The notes: generated by a model not told the origin, from the sequence alone. A stretch of 64,000 nucleotides of DNA from Streptomyces sp. AM 2-1-1 (GCF_029167645.1 NZ_CP119147.1:1302001-1366000); one strand, 5' to 3'; positions 50,106-61,600 are shown, counted from the first letter of the stretch. Numbers and translations: made by a program.

Positions 50106-50912
50106 ATGGACGTCAGAATCCTGGGGTCCTTCGAGGCGACGGAGAACGGGGTGGCGCTGCTGCCGACGGCGGGCAAGCCACGGCAGATCCTCGCTTTGCT
50201 TGCTCTGCAGGCAGGACAGGTCGTCCCCGTTCCCACGCTGATGGAGGAGTTGTGGGGCATGGAGCCGCCCCGCAGCGCCCAGACCACGCTGCAGACGTAC
50301 ATCCTGCAGCTCCGCAAGCGCATCGCGGCGGCCCTTCCCGCCGACGGCCCGCGCCGTGCCAAGGACGTACTGGCGACCCGCTACGGCGGTTACCTGCTCG
50401 CCATCACGCCGGAGGAGGTCGACGTCCACTCCTTCGAGCGGCTGGCGTCGGCGGGGCGGCGGGCGCTCGATCTCGGTGACCGGGAGACCGCGTCGCGGAT
50501 GCTCCGGGCGGCGCTGGCGGTCTGGCGCGGACGGGCCCTGGTGGACGTGTACACCGGGACGCGGCTCGCCGTGGAGGTGACCCGCCTGGAGGAGAGCCGG
50601 CTCTGCGCCGTGGAGTCCCGGGTCGAGGCCGATCTGGGTCTGGGGCGCCACCACGGACTGCTGAGCGAGCTGTCGGTGCTCACCGCCCGCCATCCGATGC
50701 ACGAGAACCTCTGCGGCCAGTACATGACCGCGCTCTACCGGTCGGGGCAGCAGTGGCGGGCGCTGGAGGCGTTCACCACGCTGCGCGACTGCCTGGTGGA
50801 CGAGCTCGCCGTCGAGCCGTCCCCCCGCCTCCAGGAACTCCAGCGGGCGATCCTCAGCTCCGATCCCCAACTGGACCGCTTCGGTGCCGTACGGGCCGGT
50901 CTCACGGTCTGA
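50106..50912 (+). CDS. SARP-family pathway activator
   Basis: 268-residue Streptomyces antibiotic regulatory protein. The N-terminal OmpR-like winged helix (about 1-95) has MDVRILGSFEATENG, RQILALLALQAGQVVPVPTLMEELWG and TTLQTYILQLRKRI. It is followed by the bacterial transcriptional activation domain (about 100-250) with VDVHSFERLASAGRRAL and HENLCGQYMTALYRSGQQWRALEAF. No ATPase or TPR domain, as in small SARPs (DnrI, RedD). It lies within the PKS cluster, divergent from the FkbH unit, and probably activates it. Confidence 0.94.
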   Translation: MDVRILGSFEATENGVALLPTAGKPRQILALLALQAGQVVPVPTLMEELWGMEPPRSAQTTLQTYILQLRKRIAAALPADGPRRAKDVLATRYGGYLLAITPEEVDVHSFERLASAGRRALDLGDRETASRMLRAALAVWRGRALVDVYTGTRLAVEVTRLEESRLCAVESRVEADLGLGRHHGLLSELSVLTARHPMHENLCGQYMTALYRSGQQWRALEAFTTLRDCLVDELAVEPSPRLQELQRAILSSDPQLDRFGAVRAGLTV

Positions 50913-51021
50913 CGGTCCGGACGTCCACGTCCCCGCGGCTACCCGGCCGCGGGGACACGTCCGCGCGCCGGTCCCCGTCCGGACGCGCCCTTCCCCCCTT
51001 CGCACGCGCTAGGAGTCAGCG

Positions 51022-51360
51022 ATGCTCTCTGCCCTCAAGGCCTTCAACCTGCTCGTCATGTTCCTGCTGGAACTCGCCGTGTACGCGGCCGCCCTGCTGT
51101 GGGGGTTCACCTCCAGCGACAAGTGGCTCGCGAAACTGGCACTCGGCATCGGTGTCCCGGTCGCCCTCATGGTCACCTGGGCCCTGTTCGGCGCGCCGCG
51201 CGCCTCGCACCCGGCGCACGGGGGTGCCCGGGTGCTCCTGGAGGTGGTGTGGTTCGGCACCGGCGCGGCGGCGCTCGCGGCGACGGGCCGGTACGCCTGG
51301 GCCGCGGGCTTCGCGGGCATCTTCCTGGTCAACGCGGCGCTGCGGCTGCTGTGGAACTAG
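51022..51360 (+). CDS. YrdB-family small membrane protein
   Basis: 112 residues with four predicted helices (about 5-28, 36-58, 68-86, 90-110); resembles the DUF2568/YrdB family (FNLLVMFLLELAVYAAALLWGF...AHGGARVLLEVVWFGTGAAAL). ATG preceded by AGGAGTCAGCG. Function unknown. It is a common chromosomal Streptomyces gene type and may not belong to the polyketide pathway although it sits inside it. Confidence 0.78.
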   Translation: MLSALKAFNLLVMFLLELAVYAAALLWGFTSSDKWLAKLALGIGVPVALMVTWALFGAPRASHPAHGGARVLLEVVWFGTGAAALAATGRYAWAAGFAGIFLVNAALRLLWN

Positions 51361-51382
51361 TGACCGTCGGGTAGGACGGTGA

Positions 51383-51425
51383 AGAGGCGGCCGGCCCGGG
51401 AGGACTTCCCGGGCCGGCCGCCTCT
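51383..51425. terminator. Bidirectional terminator
   Basis: 19-bp perfect stem (AGAGGCGGCCGGCCCGGGA and complement) with five-base loop between the convergent YrdB-type and KAS III-like genes. Confidence 0.8.
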
Positions 51426-51441
51426 CGTGTGCGGGCTCAGC

Positions 51442-52479
51442 TCACCACTGCGGCGTCTCGGTGAACTCCAGTACGGCGACGGTCCACATGAAGCCGACGC
51501 CGACGCCCATGGTGACCAGCAGGTCGCCCGGCTCCGGCCGGCGCGCCTCGACGACGTGGTTCATGCCGATGAGCTGGTCGCCGGCCCCCATGTGGCCGAA
51601 GTCCTGGCCCCAGTCGTACGTGGTGGTGGCGCGGTCGACGCCGAGCAGCGAGTAGAAGGAGAACTCGGCGATCGTCTCGGCGATGTTGGCGTGCACGAAG
51701 AACCGCACGTCGGACAGGCTCGCGTCGGCGTCGTCCAGCGCCTCCTGGAGGACCTGCGAGGCGTTCTTCGTCATCTGCTGGATGACGTGGTCGTACGCGT
51801 CCTCCTCCTGCAGCAGGTAGTCCGACTTGCGGGAGCGCAGGTCGACGGGCTTGCCGTCGAGGAACGGGCCGTCGTTCCACCCGGCGGTGCCCCGGTAGAT
51901 GGGCTCCAGTGAGGAGTCGGAGTAGCTGGCGGTGGAGCGCAGCCGGGCGAATCCGCCCTGGTTGGAGAGGACGACGGCGCCCGCGCCGTCGCCGTACGCC
52001 TGCTGGCTGTCGGAGCCCCAGCGGTCGAAGTACGGCATGCGGAACGCGTCCCCGGTGGTGACGAGGGCGGCGCCCGGCGTGGGGCGGGCCGCCAGGTGCG
52101 ACGCTGCCAGCTCCAGTCCGGCCAGGCCGCCGTTGGAGCCCTGGCGTATCTCGACGGTCAGGCCGGTGCCGCCGACGGTCTCGGACTGCACGTAGTTGAC
52201 CGGGGTCCAGAAGTCCTGGCCCTGGTGGCCGACGCAGGCGTGCAGGACCAGGCCGTACGCCTCGGGCGGCAGCCCGGCGCGTTCGGCGGCCTGGCGGCCG
52301 GCGGCCGCGGCCATCACCGGGCCCGGCTCGTCGGGACCCGCGACCCGGACCTGGCGGATGCCGTTGGCCTGGGCCTCCTCGGCGTCGTAGCGGCCCTCGG
52401 CCACGGCCTGCTCGGCGGTCTCGATCTGCTCGGGCACGTAGGAACCGAGTCCGGCGACGTACACGTTCTCCCAGCGCAT
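51442..52479 (-). CDS. KAS III-like acyltransferase with Ser-His-His site
   Basis: 345-residue thiolase-fold protein of the FabH/KAS III group. Where FabH has its catalytic Cys, this protein has Ser115 (IRQGSNGGLAGLEL). The His is kept as His263 (FVHANIAE), while the Asn is replaced by His296 (FGHMGAGD). Loss of Cys and Asn argues against decarboxylative condensation. It fits acyl transfer, as for DpsC, which uses Ser, or an ester/C-C-forming release enzyme. AGGAG lies seven bases before the ATG. It is last in the PKS-TEII unit, and with FkbH and ACP it parallels the KAS III partner of tetronate-forming sets. Confidence 0.9.
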   Translation of the reverse strand: MRWENVYVAGLGSYVPEQIETAEQAVAEGRYDAEEAQANGIRQVRVAGPDEPGPVMAAAAGRQAAERAGLPPEAYGLVLHACVGHQGQDFWTPVNYVQSETVGGTGLTVEIRQGSNGGLAGLELAASHLAARPTPGAALVTTGDAFRMPYFDRWGSDSQQAYGDGAGAVVLSNQGGFARLRSTASYSDSSLEPIYRGTAGWNDGPFLDGKPVDLRSRKSDYLLQEEDAYDHVIQQMTKNASQVLQEALDDADASLSDVRFFVHANIAETIAEFSFYSLLGVDRATTTYDWGQDFGHMGAGDQLIGMNHVVEARRPEPGDLLVTMGVGVGFMWTVAVLEFTETPQW

Positions 52480-52494
52480 GGGGATTCTCCTGTT

Positions 52495-53286
52495 CTACGC
52501 CGCTTGCGGCGTGGACGCGTGACGGCAGAGGTCGATCTGCCGGACCAGCTGGCGGGTGAAGGCGGGGAAACCGGAGCCGAGGAAGTAGAAGTGGCCGCCG
52601 GGGAAGAAGGTCTGGGCGAAACGGGAGCGGCTCTCGCGGCTCCACTGGTGCATGGAGGCGGCGGGGGCCCAGGCGTCCTGGGTGCCGCCGAAGACGGTCA
52701 GCGGGGTACGCATGGGGGAACGCCCCTGCGCCGGGCGGTAGTTGTCCACGGCGCGCAGGTCGGCGCGGACCGTGCGCAGGAAGCGTTCGAGGAACGCGGT
52801 CGCTCCGGTGACCCCCTCGGGCATGCCGCCGAGCTCCATCATGACGTCGAGGAGCGCCGCGTCGTCGAGGGTGTGCAGCGGGACCGCGCCGGCCCGTCGG
52901 TGCAGGGGGGCGACACGGCCGGAGACGCCGGTCCACACCGGGTGGCGGCCGAGGTTCTCCAGCGCCCGCGCCGTCTCCAGGGCCACGATGGCACCCATGC
53001 TGTGGCCGAAGAGCGCGACGGGGGCGTCGTCCGTCCAGGGCAGCACGTCGGCGACGGTCCGGGCCACCACCGCGTCCATGTCGTCGAGGAGGGGCTCGGC
53101 CGCCCGCCGGCCCCGCCCGGGCAGGTCGAGCAGGAGCAGGTCCCAGTCGTCGGGGAGCTGGCGCACGAGCGGGTAGTAGACCGCGGCCGAGCCTCCCGCG
53201 TGGTGGAAGCCGATCAGGCGTATCGCCGGGTCGTCGACGGGCCGGGGGCGGAGAAAGGCGCTTCTCCGGGTGTCCGTGGCGATCAT
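52495..53286 (-). CDS. Type II thioesterase
   Basis: 263-residue alpha/beta hydrolase. Motifs: FHHAGGSAAVYYPL near 28, the nucleophile elbow GHSMG with Ser96, and the terminal His in FFPGGHFYFLG near 235. Such enzymes clear misprimed or stalled carrier proteins. ATG at 53286 overlaps the PKS stop (ATGA), and 15 bases separate it from the KAS III-like gene. A start at 53295 is also possible. It is not fused to a PKS, so it is not the product-releasing TE by default; with no other TE visible this deserves attention. Confidence 0.92.
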   Translation of the reverse strand: MIATDTRRSAFLRPRPVDDPAIRLIGFHHAGGSAAVYYPLVRQLPDDWDLLLLDLPGRGRRAAEPLLDDMDAVVARTVADVLPWTDDAPVALFGHSMGAIVALETARALENLGRHPVWTGVSGRVAPLHRRAGAVPLHTLDDAALLDVMMELGGMPEGVTGATAFLERFLRTVRADLRAVDNYRPAQGRSPMRTPLTVFGGTQDAWAPAASMHQWSRESRSRFAQTFFPGGHFYFLGSGFPAFTRQLVRQIDLCRHASTPQAA

Positions 53287-55676
53287 TCGTCCCATCCCAT
53301 GGCGGTGCGGACCTGGGTCCCCAGGTGCACGAGCAGGTCACCGACCGGCATTTCCACCGGGCAGTCGAGTGTGGGGAGTTCCACCCCGTAGCGCTGCTCC
53401 ACGCTCTTGGTGAGCAGCATCGCCGTGAACGAGTCGCCGCCGACCTCGCAGAAGGGCACGTCGGGGGCGAGCCGTCCGTCGGCCTTGAGCACGGCGGCGA
53501 GTTCGTCGGCCAGATAGCTCCCGATCTCCGCGGCGTCGCGGGGCGGCGCGGCGTGGGGCGACGGGGCGCCGACGGTCTCCGCCCGGGCCCCCGTCGGCTC
53601 GTCGATCCAGAAGCGCTTGCGCTGGAACGGGTAGGTGGGTGCGTCGCCGAACTCCGCGCCGGGCGCCGCGAGGGCGGCGAGCCGGAGGTCGGCGCCGCCC
53701 CGGTAGAGGGCGGCCAGGGCGTCGATCAGCAGCGCGGGCGCGTTCCCGGGATCGCCGGTGACCAGGGGCAGGGCCTCCCCCGCCACCCGCAGCCGGGCCA
53801 CCGGCCCCGGCCGGCCGTCGTCGTCGGCGGGGACCAGTGAGGTCCGGACGCCGAGTGCGGTGAGCACGGCCCGCAGCCGGACGCCGGCCTCCCGGGTGCC
53901 GTCCCCCTCCGCGGCGGAGCGCAGGCCGGGGAAGTGCCGCACCAGTGCGGCCAGCGCCTCCTCGACGGCTCCGCCGTCCGAGCCGACGATGAGGGCGGCC
54001 CGGTCGGCGAACGGGGCCGCGGGAGCGGTCCGTTGCGCGGCGAGGGCGTCGGCGAGCGCGGCGGCCCCGGTGCCGGTCACCGCGATGCGGTGGCCGAAGT
54101 GGACGCGCCCGGCCCGCAGGGTGTGGCAGAACGAGGCGACGGCGTCGTCGCCGAGTCCGGCCAGCCGGGTCCGGACCTGCTCGACGAGGGCGGCCAGGGC
54201 GCGGGGGTCCTTCGCCGACAGGGTGAGCAGCTCGGGGTGCCGGTCCGGCACCGGTACGCGCGGCGCCGGGGCCGGGCGGTGGGCTGCGACGACGGCGTGC
54301 GCGTTGGTCCCGGAGAGGCCGAAGGCGCTGATCCCGGCGACCGGGAGGGCGGTGGGCCAGGCGACCCGGCGGTCCGGCACCGTGAGGGAGATCCGGTCCC
54401 ACGGGATGAGGGAGTTGAGCTTGCCGTCGCCGGGTTCGACGCCCGCCGGGACGGTGTCCTCGCCCAGCAGGGCGACGAGCTTCAGCAGCCCGGCGATGCC
54501 GGCGGCGGCTTCCAGGTGGCCGATCCGCGACTTGACGCTGCCGAGGGCCACCGGTGCGTCCCGCGGGCCCGCGCCGGTCCCGATGACGGAGTCCAGCGCG
54601 CCGACCTCGATGGGGTCGCCGAGGGCGGTGCCGGTGCCGTGCGCCTCGATGTAGCCGACGTCGGCGGGGGCCACCCGGGCGTCGGCGAGCGCGGCCCGGA
54701 TCACCTCCTGCTGGGCGGGGCCGCTGGGGACGGTGAATCCGGAGGAGGCCCCGTCGTGGTTGACGGCGCTGCCGCGCAGCACCGCGTGGACGGGACGGCC
54801 CTGGGCGAGCGCGTCGTCGAGCCGCATCAGCGCGACCATGCCGATGCCCTCGCCGCGGCCGTAGCCGTCGGCGTCCGCCAGGAAGGTGCGGGAGCGGCCA
54901 CCGGGCGACAGCGCCTCCCCCTGGCAGAGGGAGACCATGAGCTCGCTGCCGAGCACCAGGTTGGAGCCCCCGGCCAGGGCGATCTCGCACTCACCGCCGC
55001 GCAGCGCCCTGATCGCCTGGTGCACGGCGACGAGGGAGGACGAGCAGGCGGTGTCGACGCTGAGCGCCGGGCCGGAGAGGCCGAGCGCGTAGCTGACCCG
55101 GCCGGCGACGAAGCAGTGGCCGCTGCTGGTGGTGAAGTAGGGGTCGATGCGGCTGAGGTCTCCGTCGCTGACGAAGCGGCGCCCGTACTCGGAGGCCATG
55201 ATCCCGACGAAGACGCCGACGGGCAGCCGGTCCTGGCGGCGCGGTGCGATGCCGGCCCGTTCCAGTGCCTCCCAGGACACCTCCAGGAGCATCCGCTGCT
55301 GGGGGTCCATCATCTCGGCCTCGCGCTGGGAGATCCCGAAGAACGAGGCGTCGAAGGAGGCGATGTCGTCGAGGAAGCCGGCCCGGTCGACGTAACTGCG
55401 GCCCTCCGTGCCCCGCTCGGGGTGGTAGACGTCCCGCAGACCGGTGCGGTCCTCGGGGATGGTGCTCAGGGCGCGGTTGTCGGGGTCGGCGGCGTACAGG
55501 AAGTCCCGGTAGGCCTGCGGGGTGGTGATGCCGCCGGGCAGGCGCATGGCCGTGCCGACCACGGCCACGGGGGCGTGTGCTCGGTTCTCCAACTCGGCCA
55601 CCTGCGCCTTGAGGCGGCGCGACAGCTGGAGCTGGTCCTCGATCACCTGCCGGAGTGCTTCGGGATTAAGGGCCAT
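53283..55676 (-). CDS. Terminal PKS module, KS-(AT remnant)-ACP
   Basis: 797 residues. N-terminal docking coiled coil (about 1-32, LRQVIEDQLQLSRRLKAQVAELE), ketosynthase with Cys211 in DTACSSS, His in EAHGTGT near 346 and GHLEA near 386, and an ACP with Ser749 in VGGDSF. Between them (about 450-690) there is no GQG or GHSxG acyltransferase motif. Only about 130-200 residues of AT-like remnant (ALIVGSDGGAVEEALAALVRHFPGL) and the post-AT YPFQRKRFW are left. So extender supply must come in trans or the module does not elongate normally. It starts two bases after the upstream PKS stop and is followed by TEII. No reductive domains and no TE. Confidence 0.93.
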   Translation of the reverse strand: MALNPEALRQVIEDQLQLSRRLKAQVAELENRAHAPVAVVGTAMRLPGGITTPQAYRDFLYAADPDNRALSTIPEDRTGLRDVYHPERGTEGRSYVDRAGFLDDIASFDASFFGISQREAEMMDPQQRMLLEVSWEALERAGIAPRRQDRLPVGVFVGIMASEYGRRFVSDGDLSRIDPYFTTSSGHCFVAGRVSYALGLSGPALSVDTACSSSLVAVHQAIRALRGGECEIALAGGSNLVLGSELMVSLCQGEALSPGGRSRTFLADADGYGRGEGIGMVALMRLDDALAQGRPVHAVLRGSAVNHDGASSGFTVPSGPAQQEVIRAALADARVAPADVGYIEAHGTGTALGDPIEVGALDSVIGTGAGPRDAPVALGSVKSRIGHLEAAAGIAGLLKLVALLGEDTVPAGVEPGDGKLNSLIPWDRISLTVPDRRVAWPTALPVAGISAFGLSGTNAHAVVAAHRPAPAPRVPVPDRHPELLTLSAKDPRALAALVEQVRTRLAGLGDDAVASFCHTLRAGRVHFGHRIAVTGTGAAALADALAAQRTAPAAPFADRAALIVGSDGGAVEEALAALVRHFPGLRSAAEGDGTREAGVRLRAVLTALGVRTSLVPADDDGRPGPVARLRVAGEALPLVTGDPGNAPALLIDALAALYRGGADLRLAALAAPGAEFGDAPTYPFQRKRFWIDEPTGARAETVGAPSPHAAPPRDAAEIGSYLADELAAVLKADGRLAPDVPFCEVGGDSFTAMLLTKSVEQRYGVELPTLDCPVEMPVGDLLVHLGTQVRTAMGWDE

Positions 55677-55677
55677 C

Positions 55678-58600
55678 TCACTGCTCCTGGGCGAGGTCGT
55701 CGTGAACGGCCCGGAGCAGCTCGTCGAGGGAGAGTTCCCCGAGAGCGGCTCCGGCCCGGTGGTCGTCGGAGGGGCGGGCGGCGGGCGTGGTCGCCGGGAC
55801 CCGGACGGGCTGCGGTGCGGGCGCGGCGCGGTCGGCGAGGAAACCGCTCATCGCGAGGACGCTGGGGTGGTCGATGGCGACGGTGGCCGGCAGGTCGCCG
55901 CCCACGGCGTGGGCCAGGGCGGTGCGCAGGTCGATCGCCATGATGGAGTCGAGGCCGAGTTCGGAGAATCCCTCGGCGTCGGCCGATCCGTCGGCGGGCA
56001 GTTGGTCGTCGGAGCCCAGCATCCGGGCGACGAGGGAGCGGACGGCGTCACGCAGGAGGTGCTCCCGCTCCTCCTCGTCCCGGGTGTCCTCGCCGTTCAG
56101 CCGCTCGGTGAGCCAGCCGGCGGGCTCGTCCGTCTCGGCGGGCCGCTCCGGGGCGGGTGCCGCCTCGGCGAGCGCGGCGACCAGGGCGGCCCTGGGGTGG
56201 CCCGCGGCGGCGGCTGCGTAGCGGGTGGCGTCCAGGGCGACGACGACGAGCCGGGAGAGTGCGGTGTCGGTGGCCAGCGCCAGCGGGGCGGCGGCCTCGG
56301 CGTCGGACAGGGCCCGGATGCCGATCCGGCCCGCGGCCCGTTCGACCGCGGCGGCGGCCGCCATGCCTCCCTTGGCCTCGGGCACCCACGGTCCCCAGCT
56401 GACGCTGGTGGCGGGGAGGCCCTCGGCCCGCAGGCGTTCGGCGAGTCCGTCGAGGTAGCCGTTGGCCGCCGCGTAGTTGGTCTGTCCGGCGGAGCCGAGG
56501 GCCGCGGAGACCGACGAGAAGAGGACGACGGCCCGCGGGTCGTGGCCGGCGACGGCGTCGGTCAGGACGTCGGCGCCGAGCGCCTTGGCGTGGAAGACCT
56601 TCTCGTACGAGGCGGGGGTGAGGGAGTCGAAGGCGGCGTCGGCGTTGACGCCCGCCAGGTGGTACACGGTGCCGAGCGGTCCGTCCGCGGTGGCGGCGGC
56701 CACGGCCCGGGCGCAGTCGTCGGGGTCGGTGACGTCGCCGGCGACCACGGTGACCCGTACCCCGGAGGCGGTGAGGTCGTCGATGACCCCCTGTTCGGTG
56801 GCGCCGGGCGCGGAGCGTGCCATCAGGGTCAGCCGGTCCCCGCCGCGTGCCGCGTGCGCCGTGGCGACGGCGAGGCCCAGGGCCCCGAGTCCGCCGGTGA
56901 CGAGGGCGCCGCCCGCGGCACCGGGGGCGGGGTGGTCGGCGGCGGTGCGGACGAGCCGGGCGGCCCGGACCTCGTCGCCGTCCAGTGCCAGCCGCCTCTC
57001 CTCGGGGAGGGCGCCCAGGAGCCCGGCGAGGTGCTCGGGGTTCCAGCCGCCGTCGAGCCGCAGCCGGATGAGCCCGCGGTCGGTCTGCTCGGCCTCCAGG
57101 GCGTTGAGGAGGCCGAACAGCGACTCCCGCAGGGGTGCCCGGCCGGTGGAACCGTCCACCGGCAGGACGTACGGCAGGGTGCGGGGCAGGGCCCGCAGGG
57201 TCGCGGCCAGGGTGGCGGCCGCCTGGAGGGCGCCGGGCGCGCCGGCGGGGGCGCCGGGCGCGGCCCACCGGGTGTCGACGACGAGGTCGGCGGTGTCCGG
57301 TCCGGGCAGGGTGCCCAGGAAGCGCTGTACGGCGTGGCCCGCGTCGGCGAGGGCGTCCGCCAGGGTGTCGGCGGTCTCGCCGTCCGTGCCGTCCTCGGCT
57401 TCGAGGAGCGCGATCCGCAGGGTGCCGTGGGCCGGGGCCGCGGCGGTGAGCGGGACCCACTCCAGGGTGTGGACGAGGCCGTCGCCGCGCAGGCTGGACT
57501 CCAGGACGGCGCGGGAGGCGTGCCGGACGCGGAACTCGTCGGCGCGGAAGACGCTGTGTTCGGCGCCGCCGACCGGGTCCGTGGCGTAGAGGTGGAGGTC
57601 GGCGGTCTCGACCCGGAGCCGGTCGTGGGGAAGGGGTTCGGCGCGCACCACGCGTACCTGGCCCCAGAGTTCAGCGCCTGCCGGCGGGCGCCCGTGGAAG
57701 GAGAGTTCCTTCGCGGCGAACGGGATGGCCAGTGAGGCGGCCTCGACCGCGCCGTCGTCGACGAGGAAGACGGCGATGCTCTGGAAGCAGGAGTCGATGA
57801 GCCCGGGGTAGAGCTCGTACCCGGCCGGCTCGTCGGGGAGTCGCGGCATCGTGTAGCGGATCAGGGCCTCGTCGCCGCGGATCCACGCCTCGTCGATCCA
57901 CTGGAACGACGGGCCGAGGGTGTACCCCAGCTCGCGGAAGTAGTCGTAGAAGTCGGCGCGGGTCAGGTGCCGTTCGCTCGAGGCCATGAACGCGGCGCGG
58001 TCCTCGGTGGCCGGCCGGTGCGCGGCGGCCGCCGGCGGGCTGGAGAAGCGGCCGCCGATGTGCTTCTGCCAGATCCCGCGCTCCTCGTCCAGGAGGCTCT
58101 GTACGGAGAGTTCGGCGGTGCCGTCGGAGGCCGGGGGGTCGAGGAGGATCTGCGCCTCGAAGCGCTCGCCGTCCTTGATGACGAGGGCCCGGGGGCAGAT
58201 CAGGTCCTGGACGACGACGGGGTCGCCGTTGCCGCCGAGGGCGGAGAGGACGGTCGCCAGGTGCGAGGCGGCCGGGGTGACGACGGTGCCGTACAGCCGG
58301 TGGTCGGTGAGGTAGGCGGGGAAGCCGGCGCTGCGCTCGAAGGAGAAGGCCCGTCCGCGCAGCCCCGGGGAGCGCAGTTCGCTCCCCCAGTGGCGGCCGG
58401 CCCCCGGCCGGGGGGCGTCGTGCCCGGTGGCCGCCGGGGCGGTGGCGCGGGTCCAGTACGCGGTGTCGGCGAAGGGGTAGCGGGGGGCGTCGGCCCGGGT
58501 GGTGCGGCCGCCGGAGATCCGGTTCCAGTCCAGGTCCCGGCCCCGCTCGTAGAGGGCCTTCGCGGCGCCGAGCAGGACGGTCCGGTCCTTTCCGCCGCGG

Positions 58601-61600
58601 CGCAGCGACGGCACGCCGCCGCCCTCGGGGGTGAGGCCCGCCGCCCGGACGAGGCTGACGAGGGTGCGGTCGGGGCCGAGTTCGAGGAGTACGTCGACGC
58701 CCTGGGCGAGGAGTTCGCGGGCGCCGTCGAGGAACTGGACGGGGCGCCGGATGTGCTGGGCGAAGTGGTCGGGGGTGAAGGTGCCGGGGCCGGCCTCGGT
58801 GCCGGTGACGTTCGTGATCAGCGGGATGCGCGGCTCGTGGAAGGTGAAGCCGGCGAGCTCGGCCGCGAAGGTGTCGAGCACCGGGTCCATCAGCCGGGAG
58901 TGGAAGGCGTGGGACACGGTCAGCGCCCGGGTCCGTACGCCCTGCTCCGCAAGGCGGGCGGCAAGGGCGTCCAGGCGGTCGCGGGGGCCGGCGACGACCA
59001 CCGACTCGGGGCCGTTGACGGCGGCGACGTCGACGCCCGCCTCCTCGGCCCAGGCCGCGACGGTTCCGGGGGCGGCCGGGACGGAGAGCATGCCGCCGGG
59101 CTCGGTGGACTGCATGAGCCGGGCGCGGGTGGCGATCAGGGCGAGACCGTCCTCGCGGCTGAGCACCCCGGTGTGGATGGCGGCGGCGATCTCACCGACG
59201 CTGTGCCCCATGACGGCGTGGGCCTTGACGCCCCAGGACTCCCAGAGGGCGGCGAGGGCCAGCTCGAGGGCGACGAGGGCCGGCTGGGTGACCCGGGTCT
59301 GGTTGACCGCCTCGGGGTCCTCGCCGTAGAAGACCAGGTTGAGCAGGGAGTCGCCCAGGTGCGGGGCGAGGATGCGGTCGCAGTCGTCGATGACCGCGCT
59401 GAACACCGGCTCGCTCTCGTACAGTTGACGCCCCATGCCGAAGTACTGGGCGCCCTGGCCGGAGAAGAGGAAGCCGATCTTCGGCGTCTTGGCCGGGGTG
59501 CCGGGCCCGGCGGCCTGGCCCAGCGCGGCGAGCAGCTGGTCGCGGTCGCGGCCCAGTACGGCCCGGCGCACCGGCAGGTGGGCGCGGCCCGCTCCGGCCG
59601 TGGCGACGAGGTCGGGCAGCAGGGTGTCGGGGGTGTCCTGGAGGGTCTGGCGCCAGGAGGCGGTCAGCCGGTCCAGGGCGGCCCCGTCCCGCGCCGACAG
59701 GGGCAGCAGCAGCGGCGCCCCGTCATCGGTGCGCGGGGTCTCCCGCGGGGCGGGTGCCTCACCGATGACCAGGTGGGCGTTGGTGCCGGAGAAGCCGAAG
59801 GCGGAGACGCCGGCCAGGCGCGGGACGTCGCTCCGGGCCCAGGACGTACGGGAGTCGACGACCCGGACGTTCATGTCGCGCCAGGGCACGTGCGGGTTCG
59901 GGGTCTCGAAGTGCAGCCCGCCGGGGATGCGGCCGTGCCGCAGCGCGAGGACGGTCTTGAAGACGGAGGCCATCCCGGACGCGGACTCGCAGTGGCCGAT
60001 ATTGCTCTTCACCGAGCCGATCAGGAGCGGTTCGCCGGCGCGCCGGCCGGGGCCGAACACGCCCCAGGCGGCGTCGAGTTCGATCGGGTCGCCGAGTGAG
60101 GTGCCGGTGCCGTGCGCCTCCAGGTAGCCGATCTCGGCGCCGTCGACGCGGGCGTCGGCGAGCGCGGCCCGGATGACCTGGCGCTGGGCGGTGCCGTTGG
60201 GGGCGGTGAAGCCGGAGGAGGCGCCGTCCTGGTTGACGGCGCTGCCGTGGATCACGGCCAGCACCTGCTCGCCGTCGCGCAGGGCGTCGGAGAGGCGGCG
60301 CAGGACGAGGACTCCGCAGCCCTCGGCCCGGACGAAACCGTCGGCCGAGGCGTCGAAGGTCTTGCACCGGCCGTCGGCGGAGAGCATGTGCGCCCGGCTG
60401 ACGGCGACGGAGCAGGACGGCGAGGTGATGACGTTGACCCCGCCCGCCAGCGCCCGGTCGCTCTCGCCGGACCGCAGGGAGCCGACGGCGAGGTGCAGGG
60501 CGACGAGCGAGGAGGAGCAGGCGGTGTCGACCGCGAGGGCGGGGCCGTGCGTGCCCAGGTAGTAGGCGATGCGTCCGGCGGCGGCGTTCAGCGCGGTGCC
60601 GGTGGCGAAGTAGGCGTCCAGCGGTTCGAGGCCGCCGCCCTCCATGACCCGGGCGTAGTCGGAGTTGGAGATGCCGACGAAGACGCCGGTGCGGCTGCCG
60701 GCCAGGGAGGCCGGGTCGGTGGCCGAGTCCTCCAGGGCGTGCCAGGCGGCTTCCAGGAGCAGGCGCTGCTGCGGGTCCAGGCTCTCCGCCTCGCGGGCGG
60801 GGATGTCGAAGAAGGAGGCGTCGAAGCGGCGGATGTCGCTGAGGAAACCGCCCTGGTCGGTGGAGATGCTGCCGGGGCGGGCCCCGGCCGGGTCGTGCAG
60901 TGCGGCGGTGTCCCAGCGGTCGGCGGGAACGGGCCCCACACCGTCGCGGCCCTCGTCGAGCAGCGACCAGAACTCCTCCGCGGAGTCGGCACCGGGGAAG
61001 CGCCCGGCCATGCCGACGATGGCGATGGGTTCCGGGGCACGGGGCTCACCGCCGGGAGCGGTGGTCCCCGGCGCGGTCCCGGTCCCGGTCCCGGCCGCGA
61101 GGGCGGCGGCGGGGCGGCGCGGGGTGGCGCGGCGGACGGCGGGCCGTTCGCCGCCGGCGGCGCGGGCGGTCAGTTCGGCGGAGAGGCGGCTGAGCGAGGG
61201 GTGTCCGAAGATGTCGCCGATCCCGACCTCCAGGCCGAGGACACCGGTGAGGTGCGCCGCGACGTCCACGGCCATGATCGAGTCGAGGCCGAGGTCGAGG
61301 AAGCCGGTGTCCTCCGGGACGGCGGAGCCGTCCTCGTGGCCGAGCACCGCCGCGAGGACGTCGCGGACCCGCTCGGTGACCAGGGCGGCGCGCCGGTGCT
61401 CGGGAGCCTCCAGCAGCTCCCGCAGCGGGTCAACGCCGAGGACGGCGTCGACGGCCGGTGCGTCGTCGGTGGGGTGCAGCGCGTCGAGGAGCGGGCGGTG
61501 GCGCACCGCCTTCATCACGGTGGTGAACCGCTCGGTGTCCAGGCGGCAGGCGATGAGCTGGGCGCCGGCCGGACCCGGCCGGGTGAGCGCGGCGCACCCC

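Noticed and set aside
46182..52479. Methoxymalonyl-ACP extender pathway
   Set aside because: FkbH and ACP are present, but no O-methyltransferase, acyl-CoA dehydrogenase or 3-hydroxyacyl dehydrogenase partner is found in the window.
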